Of a stretch of DNA of 64,000 nt, positions 21,535 to 33,474 are shown piece by piece. Every line of letters starts with the position of its first letter. The stretch's first letter is position 1. The DNA comes from Cymbidium sinense (Eukaryota > Streptophyta > Magnoliopsida > Asparagales > Orchidaceae), in assembly GCA_021442155.1 (NCBI GenBank), contig JAKCPB010001395.1:1-64000 (forward strand), given 5' to 3'. The notes beneath the pieces are model-generated. The model ran no database searches, was not told where the DNA came from, and saw only the letters and a program-made list of their open reading frames with translations. Made by a program: the position numbers and the translations under genes.

Positions 21535-24248
21535 CTAATAACCCTAAACCCTAAATCCTAAACCCTAAACCCAAAAAAAACCCTAAACCCTAAAACTTAA
21601 ACTCGAAACCCTAAAGCCTAAACCTTAAACCATAAACCATAAAATGCTAAAAACTTAAACCTAAACTAAATAAAACCTAAAAATAAAATAAATAAAAAAC
21701 TTAAACCAAAATAAAATTTTAAAATAAAATAAAATAAAACATAAACTAAAAACATAAACCAAAACCTAAACTTAAACCTAAAACTAAAATGAAAATAAAA
21801 GAAAAATAAAACTTAACTAAAATAAAATAAATAAAACCTAAAATAAACTAAAAAAATAAAAACCTAAATAAAATAAAACTAAACTTAAAATAAAATAAAA
21901 TAATCCTAAAATAATATAAAATAAAACAAAATAAAACCTAGACCTAAACAATAAACCAAAAATAAACCTAAAATAAATAAAAAATAAAATAAACCCTAAA
22001 CCAAAAAAAAACCTAAACATATAATAAAAATAAATCCTAAACCTAAACTAAATAAAATAAAATAAAATAAACTAAAAATAAACCTAAACCTAAACAAAAA
22101 AAATTAATCCTAAAATGAAAAGCTAAAACCATAAAAAATATAATAAAAACCAAAACCTAAACTTAAAAATAAAAAATAAAACCTAAACCTAAAAAATAAA
22201 CTAAAAATAAACCTAAACTAAAAAAATAAAAATAAACATAAATCAAAATAAAATAAATTAAAATAAATAAATAAATAAATAAATAAACCTAAACCTACTA
22301 GTTTACATAATTTAAAGAAATAATAAAATTTAAAAATAAAAAATTAAAAATAAAAAACCCTAACCCTAGACCCTAAACCCTAAAACTAACCCTAAACCTG
22401 AAACTCTAAACCCTAAACCTAAAATCCTAAAACCTAACCCTAAACCATAAAACCCTAAATGCAAAAACCTAAATCCTAAACCTTAAACCTTAAACCCTAA
22501 AACTTCAAACTCTAAACCTTAAATCGTAAACCTTAAATTATAAACCCTAAACCCTAAAAAACCCTAAATCCTAAACCCTAAACCCTAAACTAAGCTCTAA
22601 GCTTCTAAAGAACCAGAACCTTAAACCTAAACCTAAACCCCATAAACCCTAAACCCTAAAAACCCTAAACCCTAAAGCTTAATCCATTAATCTTAAACCC
22701 TAAATTGTAAACTAACCCTAAACCCTAAGCTAACCATAAACCCTAAACACTAAACACTAAAAACCCTAAACTCTAATGCCTAAACACTAAACCCTAAACC
22801 CTAACCCAAAATCCTAAACCCCAAAACCCTAAACCCTAAATGCTAAACACTAAACTCGAAACCCTAAACCCTGAAATCCTAAACCTAAACTAAATAAAAC
22901 CTAAAAATAAAATAAATAAAAAAACTTAAAACTAAATAAAATAAAAGAATAAAATAAAATAAAAACTTAAACTAAAGCCTAATCTTAAAAATAAAATAAA
23001 ATAAACTAATAAAAATAAACAAAATAAAATAAAATAAAACCTAAATAAACTAAAAAGTAAAGTAAACCTAAGAATAAAAACCTTAAATAAAATAAAAACT
23101 AAACAAAAAATAAAAAAAAAATAAAACTATAATAAAATAAAATTAAAACTAAATAGAAACCTAAACCTAAAAAATAAACTACAAAAATAAAAATTAAAAA
23201 AATAAATAAGAAACAAAACCTAAATCCTAAACTAAAAAAAAACCTAAACCTAAAATATAAAATAAAGTAAACAAAATAAAATAACCTTGACCTAAACTAA
23301 AATAAACTAAACTAAAAGAAATAAAACCAAAACCTAATCCTAAAATAAACTAAACCTAAACATAAATCTAAACGAAATAAAATAAAATAAACTAAAAATA
23401 ATCCTAAATCTAGACTAAAAAAAAACCTAAAAATAAAACTAAAATGAAAACCTAAAACCTAAACGTAAAAAATAAAATAAAAACTTAAACCTAAACCTAA
23501 AAAAAAAAATAAAACCTAAACCTAAAAAATAAAATAAAACTAAAACTCAGCTAAATATTACACCTAAACCTAAACATAAACTTAAAAAATAAACTAAAAT
23601 AAAAAACCTAAACTGAAATAGAAAAACTTAAAATAAATAAACTAAACTAAATAAAATTAAAGATTATGTCGAAATAAAAAAAAATATGAACTAAAATAAA
23701 TAAAAAACTATAAACCCTAAATCCTAAACCCTAAATGCTAAACCTACAACCCTGAACCCTAAACACTAAACCCTAAAAAAGCATAAATCGTAAACTCTAA
23801 ACCCTAAACCCTTAAAGCATAAACCCTAAAATCCTAAACCCTAAACCCTAAACCCTAAACCGTAACCCTAAACCCGAAACACTAAACCTAAACCTAAAGT
23901 AACTAAATAAAATAAAAAATAAACCTAAACCCTAAACCTTAAAAAACACTAAACCCTAAGCCCTAAAAGCATAAACTCTAAAACCCTAAACCCTAAATCC
24001 TAAAACCTAAACCCTAAACCCTAATCCTAAACCCTAAACCCTAAAAGCATAAACTATAAACCCTAAACCCTAAACCCTAAACCCTAAACCCTAAACCCGA
24101 CACCCTAAACCTTAAACCCGAAACCCTAACCCAAAACCCTAAACATTAAACCTCAAACTCTAAACCTAAATCTAAAGTAACAAAATAAATTAAAAAATAA
24201 ACTTAGACTCTAAAGCCTAATAAACCTAAACCTAAACCTAAACCCTAA
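21535..24248 (+). repeat. Telomere-like array with higher-order pattern
   Basis: CCCTAAA-rich tracts (21540-21650, 22350-22870, 23710-24140) alternate with A-rich CCTAAA/AAAATAAA tracts (21660-22350, 22880-23700). Each A-rich tract opens with 'aaacctaaactaaataaaacct' (21655, 22877; again 25855, 27735), so the array has a higher-order order. The best perfect run, about six CCCTAAA units, is at 24059-24100. The block 'aaagtaactaaataaaat' occurs at 23897 and a close variant at 24174. Minus-strand Phe-rich frames (21838-22020) are compositional. Confidence 0.8.
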
Positions 24249-24785
24249 GAGTGGGCATAGCCTTGGCGGAAAGAACATCACCATCAACCAGGCTCAATTT
24301 AGATCTGACGGCTGAGGCGAAGGCAGACGTTACAGTTACCGCAGCAGTGGAGGGGGATCTAGAGGTGCTGGTCGATATGGAGGTGGTGGACAGAGCAGTG
24401 GTGGTGATGGAGGAGGGAAAAGCATCGGAGGTTACAACTATGGTGGTGGTGGAGGGAGAGATCAGGGATATGATGGTGGATCCTGCTACTCAACAGGCCA
24501 GGGTGGTTCTGATGGGAACTGGAGAAACTGAAGAACCGTCGATCCGATCTACTACTTATGGAACTGTGTCTTTACTATAGAGACAATTATAGTAATCTAG
24601 GATTTTTGATTTTCTCTACGCATGCTCAATTTTTATCTTTGTCGTCGCTTGTCTTTTAGAAAACTTGGTGTGTTACTTGGTTGATGAAATCAAAAAGAAG
24701 AAATGTTGAATCTAAATTTATTCTGTGTTTAAAAAAAATCAAAAGCCCTAAACCCCAAACTAAATAGTGAACCTTAGACCTTAAA
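23707..24785 (+). repeat. Direct duplication, copy 1 (partner 41452-42486)
   Basis: Starting at 'actataaac' the sequence matches 41452 onward through distinctive imperfect units ('aaatgctaaac', 'ctacaaccctgaaccctaa', 'aaaaaagcataaa', 'cacctaaag'-type breaks) and GR-RBP copy d, to 'aatagtgaaccttagacctt'. The offset is about 17.74 kb. The degenerate units act as a fingerprint, so this is a duplicated segment rather than chance similarity between telomere-like arrays. Confidence 0.85.
24249..24738 (+). pseudogene. GR-RBP gene fragment, copy d
   Basis: The gene frame begins SGHSLGGKNITINQAQFRSDG and hits a stop in the early linker. Beyond it, in shifted frames, come the glycine tail (GGYGGGG, NYGGGGGRDQGYDGGS) and the end GNWRN. 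The 3'UTR is well preserved ('gatccgatctactacttatgg' to 'tgtttaaaaaaaatc'). The long plus-strand frame at 24251-24580 reads the fragment in the wrong phase (Val/Glu-rich) and is not the protein. Its duplicate is copy g. Confidence 0.8.
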
Positions 24786-25150
24786 CCAAAACTCTAAACC
24801 CTAAACCCTAAACTCTAAAACACCCTAAACTCTAAACCCTAATCCTAAACACTAAACCCTAATCCCTAAAAGCATAAACCATAAAACCCTAAACCCTAAA
24901 TCCTAAACCCTAAACCCTAAACCCTAATTATAAACCCTAAACCTTAAAAGCATAAACTCCAAAAACTTAAACCCTAAACCTAAATTCTAAAACCTACACT
25001 CTAAACCCTAAACCCCAAACCCTAACCCTAAACCCTAAACCCTAAACCCTAAACCCCAAACCCTAGGCCTAAATCTAAAGTAATAAAATAAATTAAAAAA
25101 TATACCAAAACTCTAAAACCTAATAAACCTAACCCTAAACTAAACCCTAA
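24739..25150 (+). repeat. CCCTAAA array between copies d and e
   Basis: Relatively regular CCCTAAA repeats with 'agcataaac' interruptions and about five perfect units at 25020-25065. It ends with the conserved pre-GR-RBP block ('taaagtaataaaataaatt' at 25075) and 'ctaataaacctaaccctaa'. Confidence 0.85.
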
Positions 25151-25610
25151 GAATGGGAAGAACCTTGATGATAGGAACATCTCTATCAACAAGGCTCAAT
25201 CTAGATCTTGCGTTGAGGATGCGCAGCTATGGGTGGTGGGGAATCTAGGTGTTGGTAGATATGGAGGTGGTGGACGGAGTATTGGTGGTTATGGTGGAGG
25301 GAGGAGCATTGGAGGTTACAATCGTGGTGGTGGTGGAGGGAGAAATCAGAGATATGAAAGTGGATCCTGCTACTCGAGAGGCTTAGGTGGTTCTAATGGG
25401 GACTGGAGTAACTGAATAACGACCAATCCGATCTGCTACTTAAGAAACTATCTTTATAGTAGAGACTATTCTTCTAATCTGTGGTTTTGATTTGGCTCCA
25501 CGTACTCATTTTGATCTTCATCGCCATCTCTTAGAAACTTGGTGTGTTACTTGTCAGATGAAATTGAAAAAGAAGAAATGTTGAATTTGAATTTGTTATG
25601 TGTTAAAAAA
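25151..25610 (+). pseudogene. GR-RBP gene fragment, copy e (longest in-frame glycine tail)
   Basis: Starts 'gaatgggaagaaccttgatg' (NG.NLD). After an early disruption, 25233-25415 is open in the true frame and reads VGRYGGGGRSIGGYGGG, then GGYNRGGGGGRNQRY, and ends GGSNGDWSN followed by a stop. This is the C-terminal glycine-rich domain of a class IVa-like GR-RBP, with RGG/YGG repeats. RNP1 and RNP2 are absent, so RNA recognition would be lost even if it were expressed. The 3'UTR ends 'gttatgtgttaaaaaaac'. Confidence 0.82.
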
Positions 25611-26949
25611 ACTAAAAGCTCTAAACCCTAAACTAAAACCTAAACCATAGAGCTTAATCCTAAACCCTAAACCTCAAACCCTAAACCCTAAAAAAACCTA
25701 AGCCTTAAACCCTAAACCCTAAATTCTAGTCCTAAACCCTAAGACCTAACAGCATAAACCCTAAAACCCTAAACCCTAAGCCCTAAACCCCAAACCCTAA
25801 ACCCTAAACCCTAACCTGTCAACTAACCCTAAACCCTGAAAAGCTAAAAACCTAATCCTAATCTAAATAAAACTTTAAAATAAAATAAATAAAAAAACCT
25901 AAACCAAAATAAAATATAAAAGTAAAAATAAAATAAAATCCTAAACTAAAAGCTAAACCTAAACCTAAACCTAAAAAAGAAAATAAAAATAAAACTAAAA
26001 AAAAAAACCTTAACTAAAGTGAAAATAAAACCTAAATATAATAAAACTAAACCTAAACAAAAAATAAATAAACCTAGAATAAAATAAAATAAAAACTAAA
26101 TAAAAACCTAAACCTAAAAAAGAAACCAAAAAATAAAACCTAAAAATAAATAAAAATTAAAACCTAAATCCTGAACAAAAAAAAGCCTAAACATAGAATA
26201 AAAATTTAATAAACCTAAACCTAAACTAAAATAAACTAAACTAAAATAAATAAAACCTAAACCTAATCCTAAAATAAACTAAACTTATAACATAAAAAAA
26301 AAAATACTAAAAATAAACCTAAAATTAAACTAAAAAATATAACCTTAAAATAAACATAAAATATTAACCTAAAACCAAAATCTAAAAAATAAAATAAACC
26401 TAAACCTAAAAATAAAAAAATAAAACATAAACCTAAAAATAAAATAAAATAAAACTCAACTAAAAAAATAAACCTAAACCTAAACCTAAACCTAAAAATA
26501 AATTAAAATGGAAAACCTAAACTAAAATAAATAAACTAAATTAAATTAAAATAAAAAATATAATAACATAAAATAAATAATAAATAAACTAAATAAACCT
26601 AAACCTACTGGTTTACTTAAATTTTAAAAAAACCCTAAACTCTAAACCCTAAACCCTAAATCATACACCCTAAACCTTAAATCCTAAATCCTAAACCTAA
26701 CCCTAAACCCTCAAAACCCTAAACACTAAAGGCTAAACACTAAACCCTAATCCCTAAACTACAAATCTTAAACCTTAACCCTAAAACTCTAAACTTTAAA
26801 CCCTAACCCTAAACCCTAAACCCTAAAAGCATAAACCCTAAAACTATAAACCCTAAAACCTAAACCTTAAACCCTAAATCTAAACCTAAAGTAACTAAAT
26901 AAATTAAAAAATAAACCTAAACCCTAAAATCTAATAAACTTAACCCTCA
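25611..26949 (+). repeat. Telomere-like array with A-rich core
   Basis: CCCTAAA-type to about 25840, then A-rich CCTAAA/AAAATAAA to 26630 opening with the recurring 'ctaaaaacctaatcctaa', then 'ctactggtttactt' (also as 'ctactagtttacat' at 22296), then CCCTAAA-type to 26930 with the pre-GR-RBP block at 26888. This order (CCCTAAA, A-rich, 'ctactRgtttac', CCCTAAA, AT block, GR-RBP) describes the full composite unit best. Confidence 0.8.
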
Positions 26950-27447
26950 GAATGGGCAGAACCTTGACGGTAGGAACATCACCATCAACCAGGCTCAGTC
27001 TAGATCTAGCGGAGGAGGTGAAGGCAGAGGCGACGATTATCACAGTGGTTGGGGGGCGGGGGATCTGGAGGTGCTAGTGGATATGAAGGTGGTGGTCAGA
27101 GAATTGGTGCTTATGGAGGCAGGAGGAGCAACAAAGGTTACAACCATGGTGGTGGCAGAGGGAGAGAACGAGGATATGATGGCAGATACTGCAACTCGAG
27201 AGGAGCGGGTGGTTCTAATGGGAACTAGAGATATTGAAGAATGAGCGATCTGATCTACTGCTTATGGAACTATGTGTCATTGTAGTAGAGACTGTTCTAG
27301 TTATCTAGGGTTTTTGATTTTCTCAATGCGTGCTCATTTTGTATGTATGTCATAACTTGTGTCTTAGAATATTTTGTGTGTTACTTGGTTGATGAAATCA
27401 AAAAGAAGAAATGTTGAATCTGAATTTATTCTCAGTTAAAAAAAATA
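26950..27447 (+). pseudogene. GR-RBP gene fragment, copy f (best-preserved RRM end)
   Basis: The first 65 bases give an undamaged RRM C-terminal segment: NGQNLDGRNITINQAQSRSS, then GGGEGRGDDYHSG. This is very close to the 'MNGQDLDGRNITVNEAQSR' end of plant GRP7-type proteins and is the firmest basis for the identification. A frameshift in a G-rich run near 27050-27065 then breaks the glycine tail. The 3'UTR and terminal A stretch are conserved. Preceded within 65 bases by the conserved AT block. Confidence 0.85.
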
Positions 27448-28234
27448 CCAAAAACCCTAAACCCTTAACTAAAACCACAACCCTAGACCTAAAAGCTAAA
27501 CCCTAAACTCTAAACTCTAAAACCCTAAACCCTAAACCCTAAAATCCTAAAACCCTAAACCTTAAACCCTAAACCCTAAACCCTAAACCCTAAACACTAA
27601 AATCCTAAAACCCTAAACCCGAAACCCTAAACCCTTAACCCTAAACACTTAACCCTAAACCCTAAATTGCAAACCCTAAACCTTAAATATTAAACACTCA
27701 ACTGACCCTAAACCCTAAACCGTAAAAAGCTAAAAACCTAAACCTAAACTAAATAAAACCTAAAAGGAAAATAAATACAGAAACCTAAACCAAAATAAAA
27801 TAAAATAAAATAATAATATAAAAACTTAAACTAAAACCTAAATCTAAAACTAAAGCTAAACTTAAACCCAAAAACACAATAAAATAAAAAATAAAAACTA
27901 AACAAAAATAAAATAAATAAAAACCTAAACTTAAGCAAAAAAAAATAAAAAAACCTAAATAAAATAAAAACTAGACCTAAAAAATAAAATAAACCTTAAA
28001 TAAAATGAAATAAAAATAAAATAAAAACCTAAACCTGAAAAATAGAACATAAATCCTAAACAAAAAAAACTATACCTAAAATAAAAATAAAGTTAACCTA
28101 AACCTAAACTAAAATAAACTAATCTAAAATAAATAAAACCTAACCTAAACCTAAACCTAAATAAAATAAAATAAACTAAAAATAAACTTAAACTTAAACT
28201 AAAAAATAAAACCTAAAATAAACTTAAAATAAAA
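27448..28234 (+). repeat. Telomere-like array up to the pararetrovirus junction
   Basis: CCCTAAA-type to about 27730 (five perfect units near 27560-27595), then A-rich CCTAAA/AAAATAAA words opening with 'aaacctaaactaaataaaacc'. It ends with 'aaaaacataaataatatttgg', where the pararetrovirus fragment begins. Confidence 0.82.
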
Positions 28235-29560
28235 ACATAAATAATATTTGGTAATGATAAGTAGAAAACCAACTTTGCCATCTAATCAATCATTTATTTG
28301 GTAATGAATAAATAATATTTCCTTTTATGAAAGAAATAGCAATTTTATTTTCTGTTAGGATAATAAAGTGTTCATTCAGAAATAACTCGAATTTTTTAAT
28401 AGCTTTTTAATAGCTAAAAGTTCTTTTTCATTAATGTGATAATTTTGTTCAGTTGGTGTATATGTATCGAATGCATACCTACATAAAACTTCAATATCTT
28501 GTCGGATTGCTTTTAAAATAGCTCCCCAGCAAGTTTCAGAGCTATCAATTTTGACTATTAATTTTTCATTTGTTGGTAGAGTTAGTTTAGTGAGTTGTTT
28601 ACAATGATTTTTAATTTGTAGTAATAAGTTTTGATCATTAATATCCCAGGACCAACTAATATTTTTCCAAAGTTTTTCTATAGTGGAGCTCTAAGGGTCG
28701 CTAAATCTTGAATAAATGCTTTGGCATAATTAATACAACCAAGAAAGCATTGTAAATCTTTTTGATTGGTTATAGTTGAGAATTTGTCTATCTTTTGTAG
28801 AATGTGGTCTTGTAATTCGATGGTTCCGGTATCAATTTTTAATCCTAGAAATTCAATAGTATTGGTAACAAAAATAGCTTACTTTTTACTTAATGCAAAA
28901 CCATGTTTATATGCTTTTTCAACAAATATTGTAAAATGTTTCATATGTGTTGGAGGAGTAGGGCTGAAAATAAGAATATCATCGACATAAATAAGTGAAA
29001 ATGTGTTAAATTTAGAAAATAAATAATCCATACATTGTTGAAAGATTTGTGGGGCATTTTTTAAGCCAAAAGGCATAACATTCCAATGATAATGCCCAGG
29101 AGTACTAAATCGTTAGTTCTGGTTATCGATGCATTTTATCCGCCGTAAGATTTATAATCAAGTTTTGAAAATCATTTAGCATTTATGATTTGATTAATAA
29201 AGACTTCTTTGTTTGGTAAGAAATATCCATCAAATTTGGTATTGTCATTAAGTTTTTTATAATTAATAATGATACGTATCTTACCACCTAACTTGTTCAA
29301 AGATGGTTGTGGACAAGGAAAGCTGGACTGCTATGAGAACTCATACTATGAGAGATGAGATTTAAATGTAGAAGTTCACAAATTTATTTTTTAAATTCAA
29401 GTTTATCGTCTATAGTATATTTCATGGGATGAACCCAAATGACTAAGAGGGGCTAAGTGGTTCAATATGGGCCACGGGCATTTTCAGAAAAGGTTTTAGA
29501 GAATAATTTTTCGCAAAATGTCGTACTTCCTGTAATTTGTCTATGTTGGAAAAATAGTAT
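28235..29560 (-). pseudogene. Endogenous pararetrovirus (Caulimoviridae-type) RT-RNase H fragment
   Basis: The minus strand carries, in order: remnants of the segment before RT, a 'YFLPNKEVFINQI' region, an open RT core at 28879-29076 (MPFGLKNAPQIFQQ, then YVDD at 28978-28989), a stop, a connection segment with GLKIDTGTIELQDHILQKID, and RNase H with NYHINEKELLAIK. The spacing and motifs fit plant pararetrovirus Pol rather than gypsy. Stops and frameshifts interrupt it, and no movement protein, coat protein or integrase is nearby. It is an ancient, dead insertion. The right edge joins the CCATA-rich AT block. The plus-strand frame 28766-28990 is a shadow. Confidence 0.78.
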
Positions 29561-32500
29561 TTCGTGTCTAGTGTAGTATATAGTATAATAGTATAATGTA
29601 GTATATTATATTATGTAGTATGTAATATGTATAATGGAGTGATACATACTACATACTATTACTATTATACCATATATACCATATTATACAAAGATACACC
29701 TAATACACCATATATACATATACACATACACCATAACCAATGGTATAGTGTATAGCATAGCATGTAGTGTTAGTACACAGTGCATAAGATATAGTATATT
29801 CACCATACACACCATGCACACTACACTATACCATACTATATTTAGTTATATATACACAACAATATATACCACTATAGCATAGTGTATAATATAGCATAGT
29901 GTATAAGCATACACATATAATATAATATATTAATACCATGTATACCATACCATGTAGTATACATGGTATGGTATACACCATATATATAAGTAGTACCACC
30001 AATATAGTATAGCATATATAGTCCTGCAAATTAACCATGCTAGTACCATATATTATAGCATAGCATATATATTATACCATAGCATATAGTGTATATAATA
30101 TAGCATATATACATACACCATATAATATACATACAATATCAATAACAATATTACACACATTATCACTATATATACCATATACACTCACCATATATAACAC
30201 TACCATTACTATACCAATGTAAGCAATGTAAGTGTATTATAAAGATAGCATAGTAAAGATAGTGTAAAGTATATACCATAATACCATATAATACATATAA
30301 AATATCAAATATTATAATCATCCATTGTTACATAGTATATACAATAATATACATAGTGTAAAGAGTGTATGATAGTGCAAATATCATAAATTAATTATAT
30401 ATACCATACCATATTACATATGGTATATCACAACACCATAATTATACATATTACCATACACCATACATGTAAGAGAAGCAGTATAAGATAATATATGGTA
30501 TAGTATAGTATGTAGTATAGTGTAATATATAGAGTAGTATGCATAACTATATAGTATATTATATAAGTATAAGTGGTATATTACTATACCATACACACAC
30601 AATAAGATAGTGTATATATAGAATCAAGATAGCACACCATACCATACCACATACCATCTTGCAAAACACTATTACAATAACATTGTTATACCACTTATAC
30701 ACCATACATAAATGGCATATACAATACACCACACCATAATTATACCATAATAATATATGTATACATATTTATATAATTATAATATAACGATAACATTATA
30801 ATATACCACATAACATATATTATACAACGCACCAATATACATAACATATATAATGTAACAAAGACAAGATAACATACCATACCACATATTATAACCATTA
30901 TACCATAGTACATATATATACATAGTATTGTTATATGTATGTGTAAAGTGTGGTATATATATACACATTACATACACCATGCCACACCACCATACCACAC
31001 CAAGTGCATTATGCCACTTATATATATCAGGTATAGTAGTTATAGTAAAGTATACACATATATACCCACACTACCAGAACAAGATAAGAAGTTTAGCGTG
31101 AAGATACATAAGATATTAAGATAGCAAGAGTATACAAGATAAATTATACATAATAGCAAGTAGTGCATAATGTAGAAAGCAAGCATAGTAGCATATATAA
31201 CATAGCAAGATATAAGATAGAGCATATATAGTGCATGTATACACCACACCACATATAGTATAGATAAAAGATAATATATTACATACATAACCATACCATA
31301 ATTATACACCATACAAATGTGTATTATAACATACCACAAACTATATGTATATAAGATGTAGTATATATAAGATGTATAAATATTATACCATACACAATAT
31401 TATGTATGATAACATACATATGTAGTATATATATAACCATGCTATACCATACAATATTGTGTAATAGATATATAATATATACATATACCATACATAATTA
31501 TACCATACATAACATACACTATACACACCACATATCACCATTAACAGTACTATGTATTAATATAGTGTAGTGTATATATACACATACACATACCACACTA
31601 TATACTATACCATATATATGTCTTACCATACCATACCATATACCATAATTATACTATACCATACCATATAATATACCATACACTATATACTATATACCAC
31701 AATTACTATACCATATACATACTATTACACCATAATATACATTATACTATACACAAGATAGTACACATGGTAATTACTATACTATATGCACATATATATA
31801 TTATACCATACCATACCATAGCTATATACTACACCATACCATATACTACTACACTATAATATCATATATATTATAATTATATTATAGCAATATAATATAT
31901 AAATGGCATAAGCATCAACATATATACACAATATTATATACATACATACATACTATACCATACCATATATACACCTTACCATATATATACACTACACTAT
32001 ATTACACCATAATATACCACACCAATACTATAAATTACATAGTGCATACACCATACACTATACCAAACCACACTACTACTCACAAGATAGTGTAAGCAAA
32101 GGTGTAATACAAAGGTAGTGTGCATATGTATATTATACTATATGCCATATAATATAGTATATAGTATATACTATGGTAGTGTATATATAGTGTAACTATT
32201 ATAATAGCGAGTGTAGGTATATACTATACACCATAATACCATCTTTTAAGATAGTGTATAATATGGTGTATACATAATATATAGTATAATATTATACAAT
32301 ATATCACTATAATATATATAGTGTGTATTATACCATACCATACTATATTACCATGTAACAATATATACATAAATACCACTATATATAATATACACCACCA
32401 TACCATACCCATAATATACACTACAATACAATGTAGTGTGTAAATTATACCATATGATATAATTACATATAATATAATTATACAATACACCACTACATGT

Positions 32501-33439
32501 GCATGTATAGCATATATATATGTATATGTATAGCAATTATAGTATTATGTGTATATACATACCATACACAATATGTAGTATTACATCCCATACCATACCA
32601 TATACAATAGTATGCATAGTATGCATAGTAGTACATATGTATGATAATTATTATACATTAATAACGATACCATACACATAGTCTAAGTACACATATACAC
32701 ATATAGTTATATAGTGTATATATAATTATATATAATATAAGAATAGTATACAAATATACCATACCTACCACTATACCACACCACAAATGTATATCACAAA
32801 GATAGTAGTGTATATATAAAGCATAATATATACCATACCATACCATGCCATATACACATATATGCATATATTAGTATAATATAAGCATAAAGGTACCATA
32901 CATACTATACCATCCTATGTAATACTATATACTTTACACTGTATATACTATTACTATATGTACAATATTCTATATAGCATAATATATACACATTGTAGCA
33001 TAACCACTATTACTACTATATACTATATACACATTATACCATATATATATAAAGTATAGTATATAGTATATAGTGTTAGTAGATATATATATAATATATA
33101 CCATACCATACATATATTTTTTATGTATATTATAGTATAATATATAATATAGCATAAAGCATAATATAAAGTATACACACCATACACACCATACCACAAT
33201 GTATATGTGATATACATATATCACTATACCATATATTACATACAATACAAGATATATACATAATTACTATACCATACCATATACAATAACAAATAACATA
33301 GATAATTATTTTATTATTATATTATATATGTTATACTACATATATATACATAGTATAACATATAGATAATAAGAAGTGTTAGTATAGTGTAGTTATAATA
33401 CAAGATATACTAATATAGTATAGTAGCATAAGATAAAGA

Positions 33440-33474
<35 letters not shown>

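Noticed and set aside
24251..24580. 109-codon plus-strand frame over GR-RBP copy d
   Set aside because: It reads the fragment in the wrong phase (Val/Glu/Met-rich). The native frame gives NITINQAQ and the glycine tail and is interrupted.
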